In this document: positions 1 to 14,084 of the stretch, piece by piece
How the letters are laid out: every line of letters starts with the position of its first letter
Position numbering within the stretch: position 1 is the stretch's first letter
Origin: Rhea pennata
Lineage: Eukaryota > Chordata > Aves > Rheiformes > Rheidae
Reading direction: 5' to 3'
Assembly: GCF_028389875.1 (NCBI RefSeq)
Contig: NC_084702.1
Coordinates: 70,467,582-70,531,581, forward strand
Length of the DNA stretch: 64,000 bases
The notes under the pieces: generated by a model
Seen by the model: the letters and a program-made list of their open reading frames with translations, nothing else
Databases searched by the model: none
What the model was told of the DNA's origin: nothing
Position numbers and translations under genes: made by a program

Positions 1-889
1 GAAAGGACGCTTCTCTGGAAGCACCTGATCTCTCTGAAAAAGCCTCAGGGTATGTGGGGAGTGCCACATTTGTACCAAGGGGCACCTCTTCCTAGAGCTA
101 CTGTTTTTTCTCAGGACTGATGCAATCTATCTAGTGTGTTCTCTAGCTCTGTAGCTCCTGAGGCATGCTCCAAGGGCAGGTCCTGGGGTGAAGGAAACTT
201 GGCTGGTTTTCAGCCCCATGGCTAATGGCTGGGACAGGGAAGGCAGTGTTAAGACTGCAACAAAGGCTTAATGAATTCCAAAATCATGTGCTCCACGTGA
301 TAGCACTAATGCTGCCTTTCAGCGGCTAGCCTGGAATTCTGCTAAAAACACATTTGTCTGGTGAGTTCCCAGAGCTCGTTACTGCTCTTTTGATTCTGTT
401 ATCCCCTATTGCTTCTGCTGCGGCAAGAGCGGCGCCCAGGGACAGGGGACTGCAGGGCTGAGTGCTGCCTAGGCACAACAGCTGTCCCATGGCATTAGCC
501 TGACAACCGGCAGCAGAGCAGAGTACAGTGCCACCGAGGCTGCTGTGCTAACAGGCACCTCACATAGGACGCCTGCTCTGTGTGTGTGGTTTTTTTTTTC
601 TTTTTTCTTTTTTTTTTTTACTCATTATTTTGCTGGTGTTTGCTGACTTCATTTTTTCTTTGAGAGATTTTTATCCTCTGTGGAGGCTACAGCTTCAGAA
701 AGAAGCTGCTCTGCAGTTTAGCAATAAAGACCCGAGGTTTCTCTGCTGTCCTGCTTGAGAAAAAGCAACACGTGTCCATGATTCTGTGGCTGTCCATGGT
801 TTGTGTTTAATACCTGGTGCATTCTGCCCCTGTTGGCTGAGTTCAGTGTGATGTGTTTTCCAGGTCTTTTCTCCTTCCAATTCTACTTA

Positions 890-928
890 TGTATATATGT
901 GTGTGTGTATATACATATATATATATGT
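890..928. repeat. Alternating TA/TG simple repeat
   Basis: An alternating pyrimidine-purine tract of about 40 bp changes from TA to TG and back to TA. It is a plain microsatellite. Confidence 0.85.
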
Positions 929-1745
929 TATAGTAATGTAGTTCTATGTTCTTTCTAAGCCTCAGTGACTAAAATCTTTGATCAATTTTATCTTCTCAGT
1001 GTGTTCATACTGATTTGTTAAGCTGTACACAAAAACAGTTAGTACTTGAATTAGTCCCTCCCCTGCCTGTTTCCAGGTCAGCACAGACACAGCCTGGTTG
1101 CTCTTCCTTTAGGTCCTTCTGAAAACGTACCCCTTTTTGTCAGGACTGCTGCCGAAGGAGGTAGTTGATCTCGTTGGATCTGTATAGCGGCAGAGAGTCT
1201 GCTAGTTGCGAAGGGCTGCTGGGGGCTGTCTTTCGATTTGAATTTGTAGCATGATTCACTAGAGCTTTGGATTGGCAAAGTCCTTTCTCTCTGCCTCCTG
1301 ATAGGAGCTGAAAGGGCTGAAGCTTCTTGCTAGGGACAACGCCAGGCCTGATAAAATGCTGAGAACCTCTGCTGCATTTTAATGTCAGATGCCTGTAATG
1401 TCACGCAAGGACAACAATTGTACATAGCGGCAAGGAGCTCTTCTGCTGGAAGAGCTGGATAAATAAGGGCATTAAGTCTCAGGTCTCTAGTTGCCTGACT
1501 TGATGACACTTAATTTGTTGTTGCTTAGTGTTTCACAAACTCTTTTCCCCTCTAAGCAAATGGGATCTGATGTGTCAGACAAATAAAATGCTGGAAGCCC
1601 AATTGTGGGAGCAGTTAACTACCAGTATCTGATGTAACTGAAACCATCCTCTCTGCACTGCTGCTGTAATAATATCTGCTAGAGAAGAGTCTTTGCCTAG
1701 CAAGTAGGTATATTTAGATGGCCACCAGAAAAATCATTGTTGCCA

Positions 1746-1800
1746 ATTCATAGATTCTTAAGCCCAGAAGAGACTGTGAGATTGCTCCTATGTGCATGGT
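1746..1800. repeat. Possible old CR1 fragment
   Basis: The stretch around CATAGATTCTTAAGCCCAGA resembles the common sauropsid CR1 tail motif (CATAGATTCTAAGGCCAGAAGGGACC-like), as I remember it. It is short and diverged, and no LINE coding sequence is attached. Confidence 0.4.
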
Positions 1801-4654
1801 GCAGAGCATCTGCCCTACTTCTGCTGCTGTGAATAGCTGTGTTTCCCACCAGGCCCCTGCAGATACCTGCTGCTATCACCCATGCAGTCTCTCTCGGCTG
1901 TGAGCCCATTGGTATGATGCATGGACTTGCACACTTGCTGCTTTGGGCTCTTCCCTTCCTTGGCAGGTCAGGGCAAGGGGACGCTGTGCATGGCTGTAGG
2001 TTTTTTCATGCTGCTCCCGATTCTTTCTGTCTTGCGTTCCTGCCTAGGGCAGCTACATTTATTGCAGTATGTCCCAGCCTGCTCTGAGCTCCAGTGCAGG
2101 TCACACCCACAGGAGCTACTGTTTTCCTTGCCTGTGTAGAGGCACATCCTCTCTAGTAGGGACAAGACATCTCCGGGAAGCCTGGCACCTGCTGTTAGCA
2201 TTTGGAGCAAGGGATGCCTGTTCTGGAGTAGGTCAGCAACCAGCACCAAGCCTTGTGGCTGTTCTCTGATGAAACTGAAGGTTTTATGAAGAGGTTTAAG
2301 TAAGAAAGTACTGGGAAAATACTGCTTGGAGAGCTGCATGGAGACATCAACTCCTATATGAGTGTTCTAGAAGCTCTCCCAAGGGCACTCTGCTGGCAGT
2401 ATCAGCTTCCTGCTGCACCACGTGTGCTGGCACTAACATGCTTGGGTCACTGGCTATGCAATGCCTTCTCTGGCCACCACCTGCCTTAGCTACTCGGGGA
2501 GGTTGCAGAGGGCTCAAGTACAGAACATGACAACTATTGCAGAAGCTTGGGCTGCCCCTCAAAAAAGACCTGAGGTCAAGCTTTAGGCAGTACTGGCTGG
2601 TCTCTAGTGTGATGGTGGCGAGTCCCCCAGGCTGAGTTCTGTGGAGGCCCTCTGCATCCACCAGGGAGTCCCAAGCTGAGTTCCAAGGCCCTAGGACACC
2701 TCAAATCCCTCGTGCCTGGGGAGTGCTCCCTACAGCTCAGGGTCAGTGCTGCTGAGTTATGTCCCTTCTGCCTTGCGCTGCCGCCAGCCAAAAGGCATGG
2801 ATTAAGGCAGTGAAGGGACCTGGTGCATGTGATGTCAAGGCGCTGCCAAGAAACCTGGGAAACAAAATCATTTTGCTACAGCAGCTTGGCTGAGCAATGC
2901 TTCCCTGTATGCCAGCACTGAATGCAGCTCTTAACTCCCAGGAAAAACAGGGGGAGGGCAGGGAGGAACAGAACCAACTTGGGGAAAACAGTAATTAACT
3001 AATAGATGCTGTGGCCAAGTGAGACATCCCCACCTCCACTTCCGAGTGTCCTGGTAGGAGTCATCAGTGCCGTCATGGTTGCATGGCAGCGAGTAGGCGC
3101 GAGACAGCATATCAGGTTCACATGCTTCCCTAGCTCCCTGCACCCCATGTCCTGCTCTGGTTGCTGACCCCATTCTGGGCAGGCCTCTCCATCATCCCCT
3201 TTGAGGAAGGTGCTGTTAAGAAGTTGCCCAAGGGCCTCTCCAGGAGCTTCAGCCCTTACTGCTGTCTTTGCTGTCAGCACTACACTTCTGCGAGGCTTTT
3301 CTCCCCACTGTCACCATCTCAGCTCGTACTGTGTTGTTGATCACGTCCACCCCAACGCCCTGCTGGCACAGTTATCTGTGGGTTTTATTGACTAACAATG
3401 CGTGCAATGTTATTGCACTGAAAAGAAAACAAGGCTTAATCCATTTTAAATTAAAACAGTGCCCCAGTGTCATGCAACTGATGCAAATACAGTCTGGCTC
3501 TGCGGTCCTGCTGCTCTCCAAGAGGTTTGCCCCAGAGGCGCTGGGCTGCCTGCTCTGCTCCCAGCAGAAATCAGCTGCAGAAATCAGGTCGGTTTGCACA
3601 GGTCCCTCTTCCTCAAAGCCTCTGGACTCTCCTGTCTCTTAAAGGGCTGTGTCACTCTGAGTAACAGGCAAAGTACTGCCACATACCACAAACCAGCAAA
3701 AGAGAGAAAACGGAGAAGGTTGAAATGTCTAGCATCTTTTCATTGTGGTATAAGGCTGTCAGAGAGCCTTGTCTGGGTCTGTCCTGGGTGTCACAAAGTT
3801 TCTAGTGGTCTGAAAAGGAGGTCAGCTTGGGTACAGCATTTGCGAAGCAGAGGACTGATCTTTTTGGCTCAAGAGATCTTTTTTGGGTTATGCTCTTAGA
3901 GCTAAGAAATTAGTTTATGTAACAGCCTCTTCCAGCAGCATTTGACAACTAGTAAAATTACAGAGCTCACTCAGCAGCCAAGGCTGATGCTGGCGTGGTG
4001 CTGTCTTGCAGGAGCTCTTTCCCAGGCCTTCTCTGGAATGATTTTGATTCCTGCTGATTGGAGCATGCACATCTCTCTCTGGCATTGCAGGCAGGCTAGA
4101 TGTCTGGTGCTCCTCACGGGGAAGCGTGGCAGGTGGGTAATGCTTCTGGGGTTGTGATCAGCAGGGTCCGTTACCATCCCACTTGGAGTACGGCAAAATG
4201 AGAGAAGTTTCATCCCATTGTGCAGGGAGACACTCCAGCGACTTCACTGGGCTGGGCAGAGCTGTTTGACTTGTTTGATTTATAGCTCTTTTATGTTTGC
4301 ACTATTGTGCAGCAGTCATGGGTGTGGGCTTTACCAGGCAACAGCCTCTTTGCAGCAAGCCTTGCCAGTGGCAGCTTTGGCTGTAAATCCCTCCGAGATC
4401 TCTGCCTGTCTGCTCTTTTGCTACTTGCCACTGCACGCAGGAGGGCCTGACACCCCAGGCGCTGGCTGGGGAAGATCAAGGCTAACATGTGCTGGCGGGA
4501 CTTGAGACCCTTTACCTTTATAGTCCTGATTCAGACAATTAAACCAGGTAGCAACAAGTAAAAGCTCTTTTGTTTGCTCCATCTCTCTACATTTGATCAG
4601 CGCCTTTCAGGGAGAGCTACAGCTTCCATCCTGTGACTGCAGCTGGTACTAATG

Positions 4655-5405
4655 CATCCTGGATGGACGCACTCTGAGGGAAGTACACCAATACTGCACC
4701 AGTACAGGCTGGGGGCTGACATGCTGGCAAGCAGCTCTGCAGAGAAGGACCTGCGAGTGCTGGTGGATGACAAGTTGACCATGAGCCAGCAATGTGCCCT
4801 TGTGGCCAGGAAGGCCAATGGTCTCCTGGGGTGCATTAGGAAGAGTGTTGCCAGCAGGTCGAGGGAGGTGATCCTGCCCCTCTACTCAGCCCTGGGGAGG
4901 CCTTGAGTACTGTGTCCAGTTCTGGGCTCCCCAGCCCAAGAGAGACATGCAGCTACTGGAGAGAGTGCAGCATAGGGCTATGAAGATGGTCAGAGGGCTG
5001 GAGCACCTGCCCTAGGAGGAACAGCTGCGAGACCTGGGCCTGTGGAAGAGAAGACTGAGGGGGGATCTGATCAACGTGTATAAGTACCTGAAGGGAGGGT
5101 GTCAAGGGGATGGGGACAAACTCTTTTCAGTTGTCCCATGTGACAGGACAAGAGGCAATGGGCAAAAATTCAACCAAAGGAAGTTCTATCTGAATATGAA
5201 GAGGAATTTCTTCACAGTGAGAGTGACAGAGCCCTGGAACAGGTTGCACAGAGAGGCTGTGGAGTCTCCTTCTCTGGAGATATTCAAACCTGCCTGGATG
5301 CAACGCTGTCTAACATGCTCTAGGTGACCCTGCTTGAGCAGGGAGGTTGGCTCTCCAGAGGTCCCTTCCAACCTTACCCATTCTGTGATTCTATGATTCT
5401 GTGAA
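4655..5405 (+). mobile_element. CR1 LINE, 5'-truncated 3' end
   Basis: This is the 3' part of a chicken-repeat-1 LINE. The plus strand encodes the end of the ORF2 reverse transcriptase region, with the CR1 strings [20 protein letters not shown] and [15 protein letters not shown], then VYKYLKGGC, FFTVRVTEPWNRL and SPSLEIF in another frame. The element ends at about 5380-5405 in the CR1-type octamer tail, CATTCTGTGATTCTATGATTCTGTG. The frames are interrupted by indels and stops (for example a shift near 4905 and a stop near 5015), so it is a dead copy. The 5' truncation is normal for CR1. Confidence 0.93.
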
Positions 5406-6964
5406 GGGGCTGCGGGGAGGATGGCACTGGGTGGCAGGCTGGAGCTGAGCACTCCATGGGGCCTAGGCTGGACCAGAGTAGCATGCTGTCTGGGGAAACC
5501 AGTCTGCGTACAGCCTGGAGCTCCATCATGTCTCTGCTTCTGACTGTGCACTTGGCTCTTCTCCCTGGTGTCACAATTCTGCATGCGTCATTTGTGCATT
5601 TGACTTCCTTTTGCTTAGCCTGTTGCCCAGCTCATCACTGAAGGTGATGATTAAGAGCAGAGATGAAGCAGCACTGGATCTCCTGCAGTGCTGTGGTACC
5701 CTGACTTGCTATGTGTTAAAGAAACCTCCTCTTTTCCATGTGTTGGCTTGCACACATGCTGCACTGCAGCTGGCTTCATTTCCTCCGGGGAGTTTTGACT
5801 ACAGGAAGACTGAACATTTATCTCCCCTTGTGAAATGGCCTGCCTGGTGACTGTCAGAAGCCACTGGTGAGAATGGGAACTCTGCAGGTGGAGATAATCT
5901 GTTTTTTGGAGGTTAATACAAGAGCCCTTTGGCAAAACTCCAGCTGTGTTTAGAGCTGGCAAAGTGATACCTAACTGTGAGGCCTGAGTGGCCCAGATCT
6001 CTTTGAAAACATGGCCCATGAAAGCTAAACACATGCATGCAGACATAGGGCTGGTCAGGCTTAGGGAACAACAGACTCTTTTCCTGGAAATCCACGTGCT
6101 GGAAAATAAACTTGGGTCCTAAAAGCTGAATGGTGTGAATTCCTACCAGGATGCTGTGCCAGGAGCAGTTAATGCTTTTCCAGCCAAGAATCCTGGTAAG
6201 AAGGAAGAGGGAAGGGATTCTGCCTCCACATGCAGTTTTGGTAAGCTTGAGACTGCCATAAAGAGTTCTATTGTGGTGCCACATTTTTAAAATAACTTTA
6301 ATGGAAAATTGGAGAGGACACAGGAAAAAACTTACAGATTCCTCTAAGGCTGGGAAAATGCCCAAAAGTGAGCAAATGAAGATTTGATTAGTCTGTTGAG
6401 GTGACTATTGAGAGGTGCTTTGGTTAGGATATGGGAAAACATACTGCTACCATGCAGGGTCTGAAACTAACAGCAAGATAGAATGAAGACCAATGGCTCG
6501 TTCTTACGATTGGACAAATTAAAAACAGATATGGAGCATATCATTTTAAAACTGAGGGAGACTACTCTCTAGAGTAAATTGCTAAAGGAAATCCTAAATC
6601 CCCCCTAACTTTTGAGGACTCTGTCATTTGAGGGTTTCCTACCAAACTGTGTATTTCACGGAAGAGATGATTTAATCACACACAAACTTCTGGGCTCAGT
6701 ACCAGGAAGGACTGAGTAAAAGTGATGCATAGCCCAGCAGAGTACTCTAGGGAGTCTTTTTGCAGCTCTAAGTCTACAGCCCCAAACAGCTCTGCTTATT
6801 CTGCCACAGGAAGACCCCTACCCCTCAGCCCCCAGACCTCCTAATTCCTTTAGACTGATGTCAGGAAACTTTCACTTTGTCACTTTCACAAGCATTTAGG
6901 GTTGGTATTTTTAACTTGCTGTCCCATTAATTCCATTTCCTTTAGATATCCGACTTGTGATCTT
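5406..6964. other. Intergenic DNA, nothing recognised
   Basis: Unique-looking sequence between two CR1 tails. Open frames are short and have no domain signature. Confidence 0.5.
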
Positions 6965-7265
6965 ATGGCCCTAAGAGGATGAGACTAGACTCTTTCCAGG
7001 GGTGCCCAGTGATAGGACAAGAGGCAATGGCACAAACTGAAACACAGGTAATTCTGTCTGAACATGAGGAAAACAGTTCTTTACAGTGAGGGTGACTGAG
7101 CACTGGACAGGTTGCCAGCGAGATTAAGGAGCCTCCTTCCTTGGAGATATTCAAAGGCTTCTGGACACAACCCTGGGCAATGTGCTCTAGGTATTTGAGC
7201 AGGAGGGGTGGACTAGACGATTTCCAGAGGTCCCTTCCTACTTCAACCATTCTGTGATTCTGTGA
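6965..7265 (+). mobile_element. CR1 LINE, short 3' end
   Basis: A second, shorter CR1 3' end in the same orientation as the copy at 4655-5405. It reads through the regions equal to ACAAGAGGCAATGG, ACAGTGAGGGTGACTGAGC and TCCTTGGAGATATTCAAA. It ends at about 7244-7265 with CCATTCTGTGATTCTGTGA. It is diverged and carries no intact coding frame. Confidence 0.9.
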
Positions 7266-10200
7266 ACAGAGGCTTCGTTGGCCAATTTCCCTTCTTGAAA
7301 AAGCTCTTTAAAAGTAAAAGCCACCATGTAGGACAAAGAATCCAGATGCTGGTGATTTGACTAAGTAGCTCTAACCAGTACTGCTCATCTTCTTTGAGGT
7401 AATGAATCATACTTGGTTTCTAGGGGTACGGAGTTTACAGTTCTGGGGAAATGTGTACCAGGAAGCATTTCACAACTTTCTGTAAATTACAGGCAAGATC
7501 TTCTGGTCTGTTCATTTCTTATTCACCGAGATACCATTTCTCTTTCCCTAGAGCCAGCTCACATTGGGGCAATAGAAGCGGGAGTAGTGTTTTAGTTTCC
7601 TGTGACTATAAACACACTCCAAGGTTTGCTAATGGCTTCTCACAAAAGTCACTTGCACCATCCCTCTTCATAGCTGTTCACTCAGTTGAGACATCCAGAG
7701 AACATCCAGCAAGTCATTAACATTGCTTCTCAGGTGTGGGAAATTATTGTACAAAAGCTGGTTACACCTTATACTGAGCAATGAAAATTTAATTCAATTA
7801 AGCATAAAGTTAAAAAAGATAGTGTTTGCAACCAAGATTATTAATTGTAAAGACAGCAGTTAGAGAATTAGATTAAGGAAACTAGTTAATGAAGCCACCT
7901 GAATTGAGAAGCATCAGGACATGGATATAGACTGGCATAGATTTTCTCTAGTTCACTTGGCACAAAAGCTGTCTGAAGCTTGTGTTTTGAACAACACATA
8001 AACTGCAGTCCTCAGTGGTTGTATAACTGTACTGAATGACACTGAAAAAGAGCAAAGAATCTGCTGGCAGTAGAAAAACAGGGCGGATCAGGAAAGGACG
8101 CTGTGGCTCAGAGGTGAGGATGTGCACGGAAAACCTGGGAACTGTTCAAAGTCAAAATCCTACAGAGGAAACTATAATATACCACAAAAGAATCTGCAGT
8201 GATAGCTGAAATCGGGGGGGGGGGGGGGGGCAACAGAGAGGAGTTAGCTACTGTGTAAAAAGATTAAGAATTAAATTTTTGACATGACTCCACAATGAAG
8301 GAATATTTGCTTCATTTTGCTAAATGTAGGAACAGAGGCAGAGAGCCCAACAAAAAGCAAGAGTAAGAACAGAGCACCCCAGCTAGAATAAGGCTCAGAG
8401 ACTAATGCATTCAAATTGCTCGGAGTTCATAATCTCTTCCCTGGCGAGCTGAAAGAATCAACAACCAACTTGCAGGGCTAGTTGGGAGTAGTACCACACA
8501 ACTAGAGGACAACAAATGTACCTCACTTTCAGTGGAGAAAAGAGATATGGGTATCCTTAGTCCATTAAACTGATCTCAAAATTAGGCAAGTTTTTAGAAC
8601 AGATTCTGAAGGAAAGTTATAGCATGAATAGGAAGAAGGATAAAATGGAATACATGTTTGCTAAAACAATATTGTATCAAGCTAATCTAATGTCTTTCTG
8701 GAGGAAATGAGTGTTCTGGGTTAATTTATCTGGATTTCAATGAGTTATTCGATATAATTTCAAGTATGAATATTTATTAAAGTGAAGAGAATAAGGACTG
8801 TGAAGTAAAGAAGAGATCTAATAAAACGGGGAAAAATAACAAAAAAAAGTTACTAGGCAGTAAAGAAGGTATTACTGAAGTTCCTCAAAGACTGGTTTTA
8901 GGATCAAACTGCATAATTGGTGTCATTCAGGGACTGTCACATAGTGCAAGAAATGTGCCAACTCCATGAAGCAGGGAGACACTGTCTTTACAAATGAAAA
9001 TCAAGCCATGCACAGGAATGCTGCAGGATTGCAAAGACTGTCAGCAATAGGCTGAAACCTCCTATTTCCAAGTGCTGATGAGCTGCTAATGAGAACTGCC
9101 TGTATAAACGGCTATAAGAAAATGAAAAAGAGCAGACAAAACACTTGACTGTGTGCTTACTATGAGCAATTTCGTATGTAGCAGTATTTTTCACATGGAT
9201 TAAATGTATAATTTACGTTGCATATGGTCAGAAAAGATTAACTAAAACTGGAAGAGGTGCAGAGAGTTAATGTGATCAGGGAAAGAACGGTGCTTTAATT
9301 TTCTGGTAAGCTTGGCTCTTTTGGACTTCTCTTTAACCTTTCAAAACACAGTTTGAGACAGGATAGAGTTGCTGTCTATAAATACATCTGGGAATAAATG
9401 TTACCAAAAGGGCAGCCTCACATACAAACAAGTAAGTACACTTTGATGGAAAAAAATCAAAGATAGTTCCTAAACACTGAGGTTATAGAATACACTCAGG
9501 GGAATACAGGGCAGGTGGAGGACCCCCTGCTTTTCATATATGACTCGATCGAATTATGAGGGAGGCTATGTAGTTGCTTCTTAACAGCGGGGGATAAGAC
9601 TCAATGCCCAGACAGGTATTGTCAGTCCTAATTTGCACATTTCTATAGGTGAAATCTTCTCTTTGCTGCAACTTATGAGACTGATTTATGCGCTGCTTGA
9701 GAGAGATCGTTGTGCAGCTCAGTGCTCTTGGAAGTGTTTGCCAGCTCCGAGTCTCCACATTGTTTTTCCACCCCCCTAGGCTATTCTGCTGTAGCTGGGG
9801 TTTGCCAGCAGCTGTTGGGGAAGTTGCTGACTTACTGGGAACAAACTGACACAGGAGTCCACAGGCTTTTATGTAGATCTTGCTTGAAGTCAGACTTTCT
9901 AGTTTCCAGAAGATTTGATGTTTTGAAACACAAATTTGGAGGTTAATCTCTTTAAAATAAAATAAAACAAAATTCAGTTGCTCATTACTCAAAATCTTAA
10001 GTTTTCATTGAGAAGTGACAATGAAAGTGTATATATTATACATTAAAATTGTATATGCATATATACATTTCCCCAGGAAATCAGGGGACATCAACAAGCT
10101 AATTAACACTCTCTCTCATCAAAATATTCCTCACCATGTTACCTGTAGGTGCTGCGTGTTGATTATTTGCTGGGGAGAAGCAAGGCAGCATGGCAGCAGC

Positions 10201-13200
10201 ACGCTCGGGGGCATGGGCAAGTGTTTTGTATGAGCACATGCTGGGTTTTCCATGCAACACTTGTCAGGGTGGCCCCACTTTTTTAACGAATGCTAGCAAG
10301 GTGTGTGCTTTTTGCCAGCTCCTGTTAGCCTTCCTGGCTCTGCGATTGAAAATATGTTTATTACAGCACTCATTCGTCGCAGATCCTTAGAAGCATCTCT
10401 GCAGGTAGCGTAGCTGCTGTCAATCATTGTTTTAACAACACACGTAACAACAGTGGTCACCAGGCTATTCCTGTTATGATAGCAGGTCTGTGTGTTTCCA
10501 TTTTCAAATAGCTGACCTCTGTACTGGCTTGCTCAAGCTGAATTTCTGCATAAAAGTAAGCTGCTTTTTAAAGCTTGAGCAAAATCTCTTGGGACTGCTT
10601 GTCTTTTGGATGGTTAAGAAAAAAAAAAGAAACTATCAGATGAAAGCAAAAACAACTGGAGGAAGATTTTTTACGTAACTTCTGCATGTGCAAAGCAGAA
10701 TCTCGTACCACCTTGAAAGAAATATTATTTTCTAGGCAATTACAACCAACTCTCAAATAATAACTAATTACGAACTGTAGATGTTGGTGTCTGGGATTCA
10801 CCTTAGTGAATGGCGTGGACCAGTCAGGTTTCATTTGGAAATCATCCAGTGAACTTGTGAACAGGCCCAACAACAGCACTGATGAACTACTGCCCACTGC
10901 TGTTACGCTAAAAGTAACAGACAATAAGCTTCAGAGCTCAGGAATTCATCAACTATATCCCGTGGGAAAGGATTACTAATAAATTTGAATCAGGCCAAGT
11001 CCCATGGTTCTTCTAGACATCCAAGCCTTTCCTTAGCATGATTTCATTTTCCTGGGAATAGTCTTTTTTCCTCAGAATAAATCCTTTTACAAGGATTTAG
11101 AGGTCATCCTTCACCACTGCAGTGGATCACCCTTTGCAGAAAGCCAAAACAAGATCAGTGAGCGTTTCTAAAAGCACGTTCAGTATGGCATGGCCCAGGG
11201 CATGTTATGCTGCTGGAGACAGCTCATGTTACTCTGCCACCCGGCAGAGTAGGCAGCAGCTCGGCACTGCTGTGGAGAAGAGCATCACACTGTCACTGCC
11301 CCTAGGTTTTGCTATTGCAAGGAAGGGGTTCTTGATAACTATCCCCCTCTAAAACACACCAGACAAAAGTCTGAACAAAGAGACAGAGGGACATTTTCCT
11401 CATGGGTCATGACACCTGCTCTGCTGGCCTCCAGAAGAGACATTAAGTTCCTGCTTTGGGGGGGGTCAGACAAGCTCCTGGTACATGGGTGCTTTGTGCC
11501 TCAGACTGGACCTGGGCTGAGAAGTTTGATGCTGTGCATCTCAAGATGCCTCCTAGCAGGGAATGGCACAGATCTTGGAGAAGCCTGAACCCAGATGCCC
11601 AGATAGCTAATAAGAGAAGCCCAGCAAAGACCTTTTGGTAAGGACACTGCATTGCTGTGAACTTGCAAAGGAGGGCAGATGCTATGCTCTTCCCCTTGGC
11701 CTGCAAGCTAGTGTCACGAGGCTGTGATCCAGACTCCCAGCATTCTCCAAAGACATATGCAGACAAAGTGACCAGATCATGGAGTTACCTTTTACTCCAA
11801 CAATGCCTTCAGCTGCCAAATATCATCCCCACAAAAAGTTGTCAGTGTCAGGTCACAACTGGAAGTAAGACACACAAGCAATTACAGCTTCTGTGATACG
11901 ACACATGCAGCCTCAGGAAGAGTAATGAAGAGGGGGACAATGAAACCTAAGAAAGATGAGGCAGTAAAGACGATAACTCCATTATTATTCCATTTGCATG
12001 GAGTCAAAGCAGGGAACACAGGGTAGCCTGTCTAGGTAAACCAACAGAAGAGATACAGCGAGGCACAAGGTGGGAATTGCATGGGGCTCATCCTGAAAAA
12101 GGAATAGACTGAGTTTGCCCTTCTTCCACCACATCCAGCCTTCTCCTCCCCTTCATTCAGACTGACACATACTACAATGATCATTAATAAGATAAACTAC
12201 AGGAGTGTGAGATGAAAGGAAGTTTGAATTTTATGGTTTGTTTTTCCTTGCAGCCTCATTTCCTTGAGCCTTGATAAATGAATGTCTTCCCATTTGATGA
12301 TTACGCTTATCTGCTGTTGGGAGAAACAAGGTGAATCAGGATAAAATCTGTAATTTGGGACTGCAATGATCTGAGCTACAGGTCATCCCAGGTGATAGGG
12401 CTGGCTGGAGAGATTAGATGCTAGTGAATGCACCATGGAGGGCATGAACCCATGGTGCCAGCTTGCAAAGGATCAGTGCAGCGGTTTGTGTTCCTGGCTG
12501 TCAGCTTTTCAGGAGGAGGTTCCCTCTGCTAGGCACAAAATATAGACCCAGGCCAAGCAAGAGCTCCTCTATACCCTGAACAGGTCTTGAGCTCTGCAGC
12601 AACGATGGTAGTGACAAGGCTGTGGACTGGGACTACCCTCACAAGGGCTACTCTGATTATGTTCATAAAGGAAGGTGCTAGCACGGGAGACAGTCGGGCA
12701 AACTGTGCTGGAGGCAGATGTCGGGGTTAGCAGAGGTGCAGGGCCCATGGGATCATGGCACAGAGCTGGAAGGTGAGGAGCAAGACTAGTAACTTGTCTG
12801 ATCTCTTTTTGAAGGTGTTCTTGCGGACATGCGTAAATTTGCTCTCCAGGAATCATGACATCCTGCGGCAAGGATTTCCCCCGCTGTCTTCAGCAGAGCA
12901 TGAAAAGCTTCTTTCTCTGGTTAGTGTCAAAGCTCCTGCTTGGTGTTTTCAGTTGACCGTGCTGTTAATTCTGCTATCCTGAGAGAGGGTGGATGCTCAT
13001 TCCTTGTCCACCTTTGTCCTTTGTCCACAATGATACTATAGCGACAGGCATCATTTACCAAGCTGGGCAGCCATACGTGCCTTACCCTTGCCTTGCAGGG
13101 AAACTGTTTTTGCCCCTGAATGCCTGTTACCCCTATGTGGACTGTTTCTAATTCTGTCCCTTTTGTGATGGGAGAAACAGAACTGCAGGTAAAATCTGAG

Positions 13201-13800
13201 AAGAGGGTTCACCAACAGCAGGATGGGTTTTTGTTTTGTTCTCTGTTCCTTTATTGATAATCCCTGACGTTCACTTCACTTTTTCTTTAGTTGACATCTC
13301 CACAGTGACTCTCTGATCTCTTTTGTGAGTGGTAAAAGCTAATTTAAAATCCATCCTTGTGCAGTGCATCCTTACATCCACCACCTGTGTGTTACTTTGC
13401 ATTTACCAACATGGATCACAGTCTGCTGTTGACCTGCCCAGTCCTACAGCACCATTATTGCCCCCTTGAACCTCTTAAGGCAGCTTTAATTTGTTATTAC
13501 CCTAAATTAGAACTTCAGCAACTTCTGTCCTGTCCCTGCTCACATGCTTTTCCAGACCATTTATAAAAACGCTAAAAATAAAAGCTGTAGCCCAGACCTC
13601 ATTGGTGCCTTCCTCCACCTTAGAAACTGACCATTAATCCTACCTTTAACTTCCTATCCTCTTATCTATCAACCAGACAAAGACAAAGCGAAGTGTTAAA
13701 GGATGAGATAGATTAAAGAAAAAAAAGAAAGTCCTGGCATCTCGCCTCCTTCTGCCCCTGAGGCCCAGGCTGAGTTTAAGCACTAGGTTCCACAGCAGGG
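7266..13800. other. Intergenic DNA, AT-richer, no gene recognised
   Basis: Long non-coding stretch, locally AT-rich (7,740-9,480). Apart from a 17-base G run at 8214-8230 I see no repeat family, RNA gene or conserved coding exon that I can name. Confidence 0.55.
8214..8230. repeat. Poly-G homopolymer (17 G)
   Basis: An uninterrupted run of 17 G on the plus strand, flanked by ordinary AT-rich DNA. Confidence 0.9.
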
Positions 13801-14084
13801 AGATCTTGCTGGCTCAGCGGTGAAGCGTTGAGCTGGGCGCTGCGGCAGCTCACCAGTTTGAGCTGGGTGCTGCAGCTCAGCTCGCCAGTTTGTCCTCCAG
13901 CTCCCGACCCCAGCACTCAGCCAGTGCCAGCGCTGGTGGCTTCTGCTTCAGCTTTTACTCCATGAGGATCTGCAGGGGAGGCAGCAGAGCCCTGAACTTT
14001 CTGTCAAGGGGGAAAGGAAGCTTGAAAGGAGGTTTCCTGGGGGTCACAGACCCACACCCTCAGGGAGAAGACAAAACCCTTATA

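Larger units (their letters stand above)
1..4640. other. Intergenic DNA, no gene recognised
   Basis: Moderate-GC sequence with many short open frames, none with a recognisable domain or paired splice structure. It holds a T-rich run near 591-620, an alternating TG/TA tract at 890-928 and a possible CR1 scrap near 1746-1800. In human the genes just upstream of CA9 are ARHGEF39 and CCDC107; I found neither here. Confidence 0.6.

Noticed and set aside
11443-11766. Open frames of 100-150 codons in the 1-13.8 kb region
   Set aside because: No conserved motif and no frame-consistent splice partners, and both strands are open about equally often.
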